The position numbers and the translations under genes were made by a program. The notes under the pieces were generated by a model. The model did no database searches, was not told the DNA's origin, and was given only the letters and a program-made list of their open reading frames with translations. From Actinostola sp. cb2023 (taxonomy: Eukaryota > Cnidaria > Anthozoa > Actiniaria > Actinostolidae), in NCBI GenBank assembly GCA_033675265.1, contig JAUJYZ010000617.1:1-64000 (forward strand): 64,000 nucleotides of DNA. Direction: 5' to 3'. Shown in pieces: positions 26,890-39,781 of this stretch. Within the stretch, counting starts at the first letter, position 1. Every line of letters starts with the position of its first letter.

Positions 26890-28470
26890 TTCGGGGATTT
26901 TGTTGATGATAATGATGGCGGTGTTGACAATGATGCTGATGGTGGTAATTGTCGTAGTAGTTATAATAATGATGGTGCTGATGGTAGTGGTGGTGATGGT
27001 GATGGTGCTGATGGCGGGCGGTGGTGCTGATGGTGGTGGTGCTGATGGTGGTAGTGGTGCTGATGGTGGTAGTGGTGCTGATGGTGGTGGTGGTGGTGGT
27101 GCTGATGGCGGTGGTGCTGATGGTAGTGGTGGTGATGGTAGGTGGTGGTGGTAGTGGCGGTGGTGATGCTGATGGCGGTGGTGCTGATGGTAGTGGTGGT
27201 GATGGTAGGTGATGGTGCTGATGGTGCTGGTAATAGATGGTGGTGGTGCTGATGGCGGTGGTGCTGATGGTGGTGGTGTTGATGGTGGTGGTGGTGGTGC
27301 TGATGGTGGTGCTGATGATAGTGGTGGTGGTGGTGGTAATGGTGCTGATGGTGGTAGTGGCGGTGGTGATGCTGATGGCGGTGGTGCTGATGGTAGTGGT
27401 GGTGATGGTAGGTGGTGGTGCTGATGGTGCTGGTAATAGATGGTGGTGGTGCTGATGGCGGTGGTGCTGATGGCGGTGGTGTGCTGATGGTGGTGGTGGT
27501 GGTGCTGATGGTGGTGGTGATGGTGGTGGTGGTGCTGATGATAGTGGTGGTGGTGGTGGTAATGGTGCTGATGGTGGTAGTGGCGGTGGTGATGCTGATG
27601 GCGGTGGTGCTGATGGTAGTGGTGGTGATGGTAGGTGGTGGTGCTGATGGTGCTGGTAATAGATGGTGGTGGTGCTGATGGCGGTGGTGCTGATGGCGGT
27701 GGTGTTGATGGTGGTGGTGGTGGTGCTGATGGTGGTGGTGGTGCTGATGATAGTGGTGGTGGTAATGGTGCTGATGGTGGTAGTGGCGGTGGTGGTGATG
27801 CTGATGGCGGTGGTGCTGATGGTAGTGGTGGTGATGGTAGGTGATGGTGCTGGTAATAGATGGTGGTGGTGCTGATGGCGGTGGTGCTGATGGCGGTGGT
27901 GCTGATGGTGGTGCTGATGGTGGTGGTGGTGCTGATGATAGTGGTGGTGGTGGTGGTAATGGTGCTGATGGTGGTAGTGGCGGTGGTGATGCTGATGGCG
28001 GTGGTGCTGATGGTAGTGGTGGTGATGGTAGGTGGTGGTGCTGATGGTGCTGGTAATAGATGGTGGTGGTGCTGATGGCGGTGGTGCTGATGGCGGTGGT
28101 GCTGATGGTGGTGGTGGTGGTGCTGATGGTGGTGGTGGTGCTGATGATGATAGTGGTGGTGGTGGTGGTGGTGGTGGTAAATGTGCTGATGGTGGTAGTG
28201 GCGGTGGTGATGCTGATGGCGGTGGTACTGATGGTAGTGGTGGTGATGGTAGGTGGTGGTGCTGATGGTGCTGGTAATAGACGGTGGTGATGCTGATGGC
28301 GGTGGTGCTGATGGTGGTAGTGGCGGTGGTGCTGATGGTAGTGGTGGTGATGCTGATGGTGCTGGTAATAGATGGTGGTGATGCTGATGGCGGTGGTGCT
28401 GATGGTAGTGATGGTGGTGGTGGTGGTGCTGATGATAGTGGTGGTGGTGCAGTAATGCTGATGGTGCTTG
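26890..28470 (+). repeat. GGTGCTGAT repeat with ~200-bp higher-order period, intron 4 of copy C
   Basis: About 1.6 kb of ggtggtgctgatgg-type sequence. A marker, ctggtaatagatggtgg, recurs near 27,230, 27,433, 27,654, 27,852, 28,053, 28,272 and 28,363, giving a higher-order period of about 200-220 bp for most of the tract. Copy B has only about 200 bp of the same type (15,050-15,250). Long open frames across it are low-complexity artefacts. Confidence 0.9.
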
Positions 28471-29949
28471 TGTATGGTAGTTGTGATGATGATGGTAATG
28501 ATATTTTCGATGTCGATAAGTTATAAAATGCAACATATCTGTTTTGATAGTGACATTAATAATCCCATAGTTTCCTTCCACCACCTACTCCAAAATAAAG
28601 ACCCCAGCCTATTTTTATACGCTACACGTTTTATCTCTACCTGGAGATTCGGAAATTCCACAGGTTTAACGTTCTCTGGTGTTAATATGATTAGTTCTTG
28701 CATTTGAGTGATCGCCGTTGTTGTACCAAGTCCGTGGATCGCCATGTTGGGTTCGTAGTCGAAACTGTCTTCACGTGTTGGTATTAACGACTTGCATTGA
28801 TGGAAGATAACACCTCGAGGCGTGGATAACTCTAAAAAAAAAGATATTCATCGCGTTAAATAGACTGAGATAGACTACTACACCGCCCCTCACTACTTCT
28901 CGAAAATCTGACAAGACTGAGTTGAAGCTCGAATCGAAAGTCTAACTTTCTTCGGGTCCTTCACTTCTTGTTGGCCGAGTTCCGAGAAAGAGCAGGGACT
29001 GTATTGTAATCTCCATTCAAAGACGTTTATAATCAAAACTGGCACCTAACATCACTTATTCCAGCAAGAGCAGACTAGGCAGAATGGACGGCGCACCCTT
29101 TTCCGTCATCGGCCTAGGGTCTTACAACAATCATGGGTAACTGTTCTAATGATTCTAAAACTCACCTGGCTGGACAAATGTCTTAATCCATTCAAATCCA
29201 GGGCTAACGTTTGTTATGAAGATCTTTGGAACCAATCGTTTCAGCAAGAGCATCTTGAAGAAGGCTGCCCATAGTTGATCTGTATCGTAGGAATGACTAC
29301 TGCTGAAAACACCAAACACAAGCATTCCTACGGGAAAGAGTTTTACTTCGACATCTTCAAGTTCTGTGTGGGTGTTCCCTTTCTCTTGTTTGTATAAAGT
29401 AAGTATCTTGTTGTCTGCGCTGAGTCCGCAGATGACGGGCTTTTCTGAGTGAAACCCATTTGGAGCATAGCAACCTGATAATGACCAATAAATAGAGGAG
29501 GAGGTTATTACACGGGAGAAACAAACCGGTTTCTCAACTGTCATTTCTGACGCCATTGATCCCAATTTTTGATTGATACCTTTGAAGAGATACCATTCAA
29601 GTGCACACAACTAAAAATATTGACGAGTGCAAAATTGATGTGTACGTGAAAACAAGCAAAACCGGTTTTAAAATTAGATACGGTAAATATTTTTTCATTA
29701 CAATGGATTGCACATTATTTTATTGATGACTCCAAATGCAGTTACCTGGTATTTTCTCTGTACATTTCTTTACCGACTCCAGAAGTTGGTTTTCCCAAAT
29801 GATGACCATTTTTGTCAGTTTGGGTCGCCTTTTTCCGCGTTCCTCCTTTTCGTTTTTTGGTTGAAAAAAAATGAGAAAAGATTGATTTAAACAAGGTTAC
29901 ACATTTATTTACTTTAATTCTCAGTTGGGTTTGTTTGGGGTTTCGATGG

Positions 29950-30092
29950 ATTGGTTGGCCGGTCCGGTGGTTGGTTGGTTGATCGGTCGGTCCGGTGGTT
30001 GGTTGGTTGGTCGGTCCGGTGGTTGGTTGGTTGGTCGGTCCGGTGGTTGATAGGTCGGTTCGGTGATTGGTTGGTTGTTGGCCGGCTTGGTT
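29950..30092 (+). repeat. GGTTGGTCGGT-type repeat, intron 1 of copy C
   Basis: Units of about 30 bp (ggtccggtggttggttggtt) repeated four to five times. Confidence 0.85.
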
Positions 30093-33000
30093 GAATCGTC
30101 GTCGTATCAATGGAACAGTCGGTGGTTGGTCGGTCGACGGATTTATTTATTTATTTGTTTTAACAAAATAAAGCTGTTGGTTAAAAGTTTTTTTGTTCAA
30201 CAAGATTCATTACCCACCTGTTTTGCTTCTTCTGTAATCGTGTTTCGTACGTTTCGCTCCTTCTGCATCAACTGTCTACGTCTGTGACTGCTCCATCGAT
30301 TCGGTGGCGCGTTTTGTGTTGCCTTTTTCACTGCTTCCAGCTGTGATCCCATGATTTCCAACGAATCCGAGTGATTCATCAATTCAGTTGTCTTGACATT
30401 TTTCCCTTTCACTTTCACTTCTTTGATGTCCAAATCATCAAGGATGCTTCTCCATTCTCGCCACATTTGCTTCAGTAGGCGTTGTATTCGAAATGCTTCA
30501 ATTGACTCGACCTTGGGAACGTAAGATGACATGTGAATAGATGAACTATCCCACAGGTCTTCATGCAGCAAGGCCTGATTGTATCCTGTAGTTTGCAGCG
30601 TATGCATGGCATCTTGATTGGATTCCAATTCAGTGATCTGCTTGTGAATGGCATTCTGCACTGCTTGAAAGTCCTCTTCAGGATTGGTAAGAAGGCGTTG
30701 AAGTGCTTTATCTACAACCGATTTCACATGCCCAAACAGAATGGGCTTTGAATGGACGCTTCTTGCCAGACGACGGAAGACAATGACAAGTTTGGGCAGT
30801 ATTGCATGGGATGTCAGCTTTAATATTGACTCTTCAGTTACCCCCACTTCTCCAGAAAACAGAACGACAAACAATTCCTTGAGGACGTTATATCGAATTT
30901 TGAAAAGACCACCAGATGAAGTGGGATTTTCTGAAAAAGCAGAACACAAACCATGCGTGCCATCTTTGACTCTCTCCAAAATTTCGGAGTTTTCTTTCAA
31001 CTGCGTTGCTATAGATGCAAATTCATTCAGAATCTTTGCAAACTGCAAACACCGCTTGAAGAATTCGATGCTTTCCTTTGGCGCTGTGGAATGGCTCTCG
31101 TCATCTTTCCATGTTTTTGGAGCAACACAGTCGAAAACAGGCACCTCTCAATCTCACCTGATTCTTTTGTGATGAGTTGGATTGTGTCTGGAGTCAGGTT
31201 TGTAATAGCATCAACGTCACTTGAGCTGAGCTTCTCAGAAAGAACAAGGCTTGTGCACCACGATTCGATGATTGGCTGTGGAAATCCAGCGTCTGTCATT
31301 TGCTTGAACCAAATTGGAATTCGTCCCAGCCTCAGAGCATCATCTAGTTCGTAGTTGTCAATCATTTTATCAAGGAAATCACCAACTTTCTTGGCAGAGT
31401 TTGGAAATGCTTTGGAAACAAATGGAAGTATTTGGAACCAAACTGCCAATTCGTTGTCTATCTTTCTTATGTCAACTGGCGAACATCCTTCATATTTTCC
31501 TCTGAGTTTGGTCAAAAAGGCAAAGCTTTCGCAGTTGTTCCATTCAGCTATAACATCTACACAGGTCGCAGTGCAACGAGTACTAATAAAAAGAAGCTCA
31601 AATAGACTGTAGATGATCTCCTCGTCTTGAATGTTCCTCAAAATCTTTGTCAACAAATACAGGTATTCATTCGATCGGGCATTGCACAGAGGAGCGATGA
31701 GTTTCTTAAAGGACTTAAAGACTTCTAAAATCTTTTTCACCATCCGCAATGATTCTTCGTGTCCTCTTTCCTCAGTTGATGTCCAGGAACAGACCTCCTG
31801 GATAACTTCCTTGCATGATACCACATGATGGCTGCTTAAACCAAGCCATTGCTTTATCTCGTCCAGAGAACGTGACCCCTTCATAATGCAAACAAACACA
31901 GCGATGTACTCCTGGAAGGTGTTACTTTGTGGTAGTGGACAGCCGCAGTCAAGACTATTATTTCTCAGCAGCACGTTAAATATGACCAGTGTTTCACCTT
32001 GGACTTCATTGTCGTCAATGTGCAGCTCTCTAAGATGGTGCATAATCAAATAAGCGAGTTTGCCTGGAGTAAGGGCTTTCGATTGATCATAATCGCTAGA
32101 CCACTCGTCGTCACCATCAAGACTTGCTTCGGTGAATGGAGATTGTTGGATGGGAAATCTATTTAAAGAGATGTAGACAAACAGAACAGTGCAAACATCT
32201 TTCGGGCTGAGAATGGTGTGTCTCAAAAGCATGTGGAAGTAGTGCTGTGCAAGCTTTTGGAACACTTGTTCATCATCGTGATGCAGAGAAAATCCATACA
32301 GGACCACAGGGCCTATCTCTCGTACAACATCCAACAGCCTTTTGATGCCATGTTTCTTTACCTCGATATCAGGAGCTGCTTGGAATGCAAGGACTAACTG
32401 CTTCGGGATATTCAAAAAGCTATTTAGAGACCCGTTCACTCTGGATAAATCTTCTTCTTGCCAATTCCAATCACGAAGGAACAGAACCAGAGTCCTAATC
32501 CCTTGTTCGTCGGAAAGACCAACATTGTGGCACTCTGTTATGCATTCTGGAATTAGTGGAATCAGATCGATGGGAATATCATGAAGTATTTCTTCGATTG
32601 TTTCGATTCCACTCTTAAACTCGGCTACTGTTGCGTTTTTCTTGATAATGGCATTCGCCATCGCCAGAAGAAATCCAGCGAAATTTCTGTTTTCCAACCA
32701 TTTTATTGTGAACTCAAACAAACCATTTGACGTACCTTGACCAAATGCAAATGGCGTTTTCTCTGCAAGCAGTCTCATCACTGTCATAAATTCACCTACA
32801 TGTACAAAGACTTCTTTACCAGCTAATATTTTCACGGTTCCTTTTCCATGAATTGGCATCTTGGCCAACTTTTTCACAATTGATAGCTTCATAAGTTTTT
32901 CGAAGTGTTCCGAAAGACCACTACGGTCAATTGATAGCTCCTTGTCGTCTGGCGTCTTGAAGAGATGAAACATGATGCGTAAAACCTCTTCTTTATCTGA

Positions 33001-36000
33001 AAATCTTCCTTGATTCAACATTTCGGTGATGCTCCGAATTAAGCTGATAGTTCTCCAAAAGGGTAGGAGAAGCCGGAACATCTCTGTGAGCCCAGAGGAG
33101 AAATTGGTGGTGTAATCCTCTCTATTATCAGCAATTAACTTCACTTGACGAAAAGCCTTAGTGAGCTCCATATAAAGCACCAGAACGTCAAATGGTTGAA
33201 CTGTCGATTCATTCTTGTGTAAATCCAGATAATAACAGGTATATCGTAGCGATGGATTATTTACAGCGTCGTCAAATGTTCCATCAGCTATGCTTCCAGC
33301 TATACAAGCCAGAATATATTGGCACGCTTCTGCATTTATAATGGCTCCCGCGATTTGAAGATAATTCAGGGTTGTTTTGGTGAATAAATCACAGTTTTCT
33401 CTTGAACAAAGTGTTTGGTCAAACACAGACAAGAAGGTGACAAGATCATTTCCACCATCTTTGAAATAACTTGTGCATTGTAAGATCAGATGGCAGGTAC
33501 TCAGGTCAGCTCTCCCGACGAGATCAAGGAACCTCTCTACATTAGCTGTATTCACTTGTAGAATCATGAACTCAAAGGTAACGTTCACTGCACCAATGAT
33601 TGCATTCTTTGGTGATTTTTCCAGAAGGTGTAAATAACACTGGAAGATTTTGGTTTTCTCAGTAATGCACTTAGAATTTTCGATTAATTCAAGGATACTG
33701 CAAGCTATTCTATAGTGGTTGCGGTCGAGACTCTTTCCACCAACAGCATTTACAAAATCCAGCACATACTTCTTTCCGTTTTTAATTCCCATGTCTGGCA
33801 CCACATTCACTGCAGCATTCAAGGCTAATTCATATTCAAGTGCCAGAGGAACATCTTCATACAAATCCATTCCGAGTTTTAGTGCTTCAGCCTTAATTTC
33901 TTCTTGGACAAGTTTGTGTATAGTCGATTGAACAAATACACGAATCACCTGTATTTTCGCTTGAGAACCTGCCTTATCAAGAGATTTATCTAAGAAAAAT
34001 CTTATGAAACTTCCTTTGCTGTTCCAGGATTTGGGAAATGCCATCATTAAGCCTGCTAATATCGAGTGCCAAACGTGCATAGTGAAATGCAGGTCTTTGG
34101 GGAGTTGGCAAAGGAATTCAACTAGCTTTTCCATGTTACTGAGGAGATTCTCATGTTGTTCCATCTGCCAGTGAATAACTGTGTGTATCAGCAAACAAAT
34201 CTGGAACAACGCGACATATTCATTGTCAATAAAAGTTCGTTTCCAAAACCAGAGGATCTTCAAAATAGGTTCCTGATTAGGAAGGTGAATTAACGCTTCA
34301 ATAATGACATCAACAACAAAAGCTAACGTTTGGTGGAGTTTCAGAGCTGTGGAGGATTGGATCTGTAAGCTGAACAGTTCTTGTAAGTGCTGAAAGATGT
34401 TTGTGTCAGCAAATGAGAGTAAACCCTTTGGGATTGCATTTCTAATTTTGTCGTAGGCCTCCACTTGTGCATCTGTCATTTGAGGCAACATATTTCTGTT
34501 CAGTTTAATTCCTAACATTCCAAATACCTCTTGGATGCATCTTGTCGAAACATTTGATTGAAGGAGCTGGAAGCACTGTTCGGGGTGGCGTTGGAAAATT
34601 TCTGGATGATCGAAAAAGACTTGGAGTCTCTTCTTCTCGCCTGACAATTCGAACTGTTCTCCAGAGCTGAGAACTTTCAAAACACGGCAAACTTGAAAGA
34701 TCAGAGATTCTAGGAGCGTAATTCCCCTGGCAAAAGGTAATCTTCGAGCATACTCCTCATCATGTACCAGAAAGTCATGTTTTGCAGTTTGGACTGCAAA
34801 CCAGTTAGTCACAAAAGGAATTCTCAAGAGGTTTTGCCATTTATCGAGCAATATGACAATCGTCTGACCAGTGAGTTTCTTGATATTTCCACAATTCAGC
34901 TCTTGATCGCACCTTGCTATTGCTGCTGTCTGTTGAAGGAGTTCTTCAAATAATTCGTCAGTGATTCTTGTTTTTAGAGCATCAAAAACTGTTTTGAACG
35001 AGTTAGGTATATTACATGTTGTCAGTACGCTGACGATATCGTCCAAAGCAACCACCACAAGTGGGGCATTTACAATTGTTTCATATATTTTTATCAGCTC
35101 CACCAAGCACTTGGACAACAAGATTTCCGATTGAGAGGAAGTAGATACTCCACCAGTTCTTGATTTCAGTAATTCATCACAGAGCTCCGTTGTACAGTCA
35201 ACAACGAGGGCAGGGCTTGGCACGACCTGACCATCTCTACAACTACCATACTTCAAATAAAGTGAGACACACAATTCCACCAGTTGAATGGACTCATCTT
35301 CAAAGGTCTTTCTATCAGTGTAAACCTTACTTAGCCCTGATAGACCTCTACGAACGATTTTGGCTACAAAATTTCCATTCAACTTGGCGAGTCCATCAAT
35401 AACATGTAGCCTTCCCTCCTCAGAGTAGAAATGAAGATGAAGTATCTCATTACACGAATTGACAAAGTCTGGTTGACAGGTTGAGGAATGGACGCCGCCA
35501 CTTTTTATAAGGTCCTGTATTGCGTTTTGGGTCTCTTCAGAGGGAGGCTGGCTTGGCGTCTCATGATCTGTCCCCCCCTCGTTGACTGGATCCATTTGAC
35601 GAAGCTGTAATTACATGGTACTTACTCTGGATGTGACCATTTTGGGAAAAAATCAGACTTTACTGAGTCTTAATTAGGAGGTTGGGCCATTTGAAGAAGT
35701 GCAACTATTTCAGGTACAGTTGTGCAGACGCTACAAAATCAATAGTGTTATAGGGATTTTTTTAAATATGTATATATTGTGGAGGTCTTTTAATGGGAAA
35801 TTCTTCAGTCAAGTCAATACACAGGCATTTGCGCGGGCGGTCTTGCGGGACGCGCACAGGGATCCCAAAATAATACATAATGCGCACGCGCTCCACCCAC
35901 GACGTAGTCAATCGATATCGAGTTGCCAATCGATAAATCGGTAAAAATCGATATACTGATTTTGATTGATATCGATTTGTATCTTTTTCTTTATTGATTT

Positions 36001-37678
36001 TTATCGATTGACGTGATTTATCGATTTTTATCGATTTACGTGGGCTATCAATTTTTATCGACTGCAAAACAGTCCCTACTTCTTCCCGAAACTCCTTCGA
36101 GAAGTTCGATCGAGTCGTTGAAGGGGCCGTGAGGGAATGAGGCAAGACGTAAAGTCGACGAGAGGGAAGTGACGCGATTGCTCTCCCAACCCTAAAAATG
36201 GTGCCACTTGCAAAGACAAAGTTGCCAGGATATGTTTGCCAGTGTCTTACTGGATTGATTCACAGGCTCAACTTGTTCGGTCAACGTCGACTGACCGACA
36301 TAGCGGAAAAACTGCAAAGCTGCTGTTTTATACAGTTTTCATTAACTGGCAATGATACATCAAGAACTGAAATTGATACATTTGTGATACCATTACTCAA
36401 AACTTGTGGCAAAATCTTATTAAGTTACAGTAAAGCTTCTCGGAGATATTTACGAAAATGATGTTTTTTTCTGCTGATCAAAATGTCACCTCTCCCAAAG
36501 TACAAGGCCTTATATCTCTGATATACATTCACCGAATTTTGATGGCATTTGACATTTTGTTATTTGAGCATAAAAGGGCTTGTATACAAAATATTGAGCT
36601 TAACAACCTATAGGTGTCCTTATTAGAAGAGGCTCAAAACGTTTTCCGCTCTGCTCGTCTGACCACGTCTTTTGCAGTCTACGATTTTTTCCATTTTCAT
36701 TGCCAATATATATTAGTTTAGTTTATTCGTCTGTAATAAATAGCATCATACTATATTGTTATCATTCAGATTATATTTACAAGTTATTACGCGAAAACAG
36801 CAAACCGTTAAAAATCGATATCACACTTTTTTTCTTTGTCGATTTTTACCGATTGCCATTAAAAATCGATAAAATCACTTGATTTGTATCGATTGACTAC
36901 GTCGGGTCTACCACAGGCAGCCCAATCATTGCTTTTGAGGCTACTAAATAAATCAATAAAATGATATTTGTGTCTTTTTTTGATGGGTTTCCTGTGGTAG
37001 AGCGAGCGCGCATTTATATATTGGGGAACCCAATATATCCATGCTATTACTGATCAATATAGTGAATAAATTTCACAGAAAGAACGGCAAAACAGTGTGT
37101 AAAAAGCTAGTAAACTTATTGTTGTAATAAATACGTTTGTTTGTCATTTTGCGGTACAAGTGCTGATATAGTGACAGCAAAAATGTGTTGTGCAGTACTA
37201 AATATTGAGACTATTCAGCATTTATAAAACACAATGCGATGATTTTGAAGCATTTTAATCGATAAAAATCAAAATACAAAACAAATACGTTACAGAAGTC
37301 AAAACAGAAAACAAATATAAGTATATCGTAGATGTTTTGACTTATGTTTAGTGAACATATCAATGTTAAAACTTGTCAAAAAGATCATAGTTTAGATTTG
37401 CCGAGCGCTTGTCGATGTTCTCTCGAAGGTAAAATCCGACTGCCTCACGGAAAAGTGCACCACTAAAGTGCGCCGCACATCGGTCCATCAGGCGCAAAAT
37501 GTCAAAATTAAAATTTATCCGCGTACAGTGAAGTTAGACGGCTGAAACTTATAAAGTGTTTCGAGAATACGGTAAAGTTTAGTTAATCGAAGAAAAATTG
37601 AATTTTCACGTCATATTGACAAAGATTAGGAGCAAAAACGTATTTGTCACGTGACCTAGTTTCATACCTTGTTTCAAT

Positions 37679-37887
37679 AGAGTCGTTTTCGTATGAGTGG
37701 GAAGTAGTTACGGTACGGTTCGTGCCGTACCGTGACGGTATCGCGCCATCATCGTGCGGTATCCAAGCATTCTGATTGGTTGAGCAATGATTTCGCGCGC
37801 TGTGATTGGTTGAATACAATGTGTTCGATTCCGTACCGTGACCGTAACTCCGTACCGTAGGTTTCCCACTCATACGAAAACGACTCT
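37679..37887. mobile_element. 209-bp hairpin MITE private to spacer C
   Basis: Ends agagtcgttttcgtatgagt and actcatacgaaaacgactct are inverted copies. The interior has its own ccgtaccgt palindromes. Spacer A at 9,985-9,995 is the near-empty site. Confidence 0.8.
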
Positions 37888-38437
37888 TATACACATGTAC
37901 TGCGGGACGCGCGGGATGTGCACAGGGATCCCAATATTATACGGTACTCAACACAGGAAGCCCAACATATCTACGTATTATATATATTGCGCGCGCGCTC
38001 TACCACAGGAAACCCATCAAAAAAAGACGAAAATATCATTTTATTGATTCATTTAGTAGCCTCAAAAGCAATGGTTGGGCTGCCTGTGGGTCTACCACAG
38101 GAAACCCATCAAAAAAGACGCGCGCGTACAAATATATTTTTATTCATTATAAGTAACCTCAGAAGAAATGGTTGGGCTACCTGTGGTTAATACTACGCAC
38201 TCGTGTATAAAATATGAATATTGATGTACGGTACTTACGGCCCCAGTTTAGTTGGAAGTAGTTGGAAGTTGTTGTTGGAGTTTAGCTTGGGTAGCAAAAA
38301 ACATTAAAAACATAATTAAAAAAATTAAAAAAACCTTATCAAACCTTATTGTTATTATTATTATCATTATGAACATTATTAAACATTATCAACTATATAG
38401 CTAGGCTAGGAACTGCTACATTTGGCTAGAGCGCTGA

Positions 38438-38477
38438 TACCCCTGAGTACCCCCCCCCCCCCCCCCCCCCCCCCTGG
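38438..38477. repeat. Poly-C insertion flanked by a 14-bp duplication
   Basis: A run of 25 C (38,450-38,474) with short flanks. The motif ggctagagcgctga occurs on both sides (38,424 and 38,478) but only once in spacers A and B. It may be real or a sequencing/assembly artefact. Confidence 0.6.
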
Positions 38478-39506
38478 GGCTAGAGCGCTGAAGGAAATTC
38501 TGATGGAGAGGAAATACTGAGTCTGCCGGACGTGGCAAAAACATTTCAACTGAATTTAAAACTGAAAAATCTTCAAAATCTGAGAGAAAGCATGGATCGA
38601 TCATGGAGAAAGTGACTGGCAGCCGAAAGCGTTAGTGAAAGAATATGAATATATAACATCCATGTATTCAAGTTTAATCTAATGCTGTTGGTGGTTATTG
38701 TCAACCTCGGAAACGAAAGTGAAAACTGACTGCTTCGAAACTGCACATATACATTCTCCCATCTTCTCCCACAGTACTATCAGAACACCAATATGGTCTC
38801 TTGGTACTGACTATTCATCATCTTCATCGTTTATTCTATAGCATACTAAGTTCATACATCGAGTTTTTACAAATCTTTCTTCAGTTCAAAAACTTGTGAC
38901 GACTGAAAACATTTTACTGAATTGCTTGTACGGATTTCGCGACCTCGTCGTTCGATAATATCCTGAATTCGACTGAAAAATGATCGATAGAAATAAACTG
39001 AATCTTATGACAACATAAAACTGCAAGTATCTATTGTTGGGGTCTGAATAATCCATAAGAACTTACTGATCCTGAGAAAATTTCCTGCAATTTTGGGAAA
39101 CAATCCGTATCCTAATTTTGTGAACCGAAATATATCCCTAAAATGAAATAAATGACCGATAATGTCGATAATAATCCGTAATTTTAAAATGCAACACAAT
39201 TAATCTATAATCTTTACATTTAGTGGCCAGTAATCGTATCACTTCAGACTTCTCTAAAAACACTAAAATAAAACACTAAAATACCTAAACTTACCAGTTT
39301 ATACCGTGTATACGGTACTCCTCTACACACTGGAACAGTTCTTTAGTCGTCTAGGTACAGTTTTACGTAAAACGTTCGCCTAAATAGCACCGTATTCTAA
39401 AGAAGCGTCTTTGAATCAAGAAATAATCTGATGACTTCGCACTTTTTGGGGGGAAATTCCCAGAATTGTAAAAAATATCAGGTGGCCCAGTTCTCGGAAT
39501 CGCTGC

Positions 39507-39781
39507 AGGATTGGACCAATCAGATGGCGCGTTGTATTATGAACTACTAGTTCTTGGAAATCGCACGAACTGTACCAATCAGAATGCGCGTTGTATTATG
39601 TACTGCTAGTTCTTGGAAATCGCACGAACTGTACCAATCAGATGGCGCGTTGTATTATGTACTGCTAGTTCTTGGAAATAGCACGAACTGTACCAATCAG
39701 ATGGCGCGTTGTATTATGTACTGCTAGTTCTTGGAAATAGCACGAACTGTACCAATCAGATGGCGCGTTATTTTATGAACT
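39507..39781 (+). repeat. 59-bp CCAAT-box minisatellite, ~4-5 copies (spacer C)
   Basis: Same unit as above. A second, shorter array of about 2.4 copies lies at 41,187-41,330 in the duplicated internal block. Confidence 0.85.

Larger units (their letters stand above)
26212..35595 (-). pseudogene. Copy C of tandem ~2,120-aa gene family, one frameshift
   Basis: Exons are 35595-30218, 29845-29746, 29474-29166, 28831-28641 and 26607-26212. The first 1,488 or so codons are open. An extra 2 nt near 31,125 (a GTGT run on the minus strand, GT in copy B) then shifts the frame, and the frame resumes from 31,144 down to the exon 1 donor. The exon 2 acceptor seen in A and B (AAAG before GAAAAAG) is mutated here; the next AG, 6 nt downstream, keeps the frame with two residues fewer. 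Exon 4 carries three extra codons. Intron 4 is 2.0 kb because of a large GGTGCTGAT repeat, against 0.7 kb in copy B. With one small lesion it could be a recent pseudogene, an allele, or an assembly error. It is nearly identical to copy A along its length. Confidence 0.6.

Noticed and set aside
26684..28526. Gly/Ala/Asp- and Val/Met-rich plus-strand ORFs
   Set aside because: Shadows of the same GGTGCTGAT tract.
26644..28584. 646-codon minus-strand ORF rich in His, Pro, Ser and Thr
   Set aside because: It is a translation of the GGTGCTGAT repeat in intron 4 of copy C; a splice donor and acceptor remove it, and the other frames are open too.
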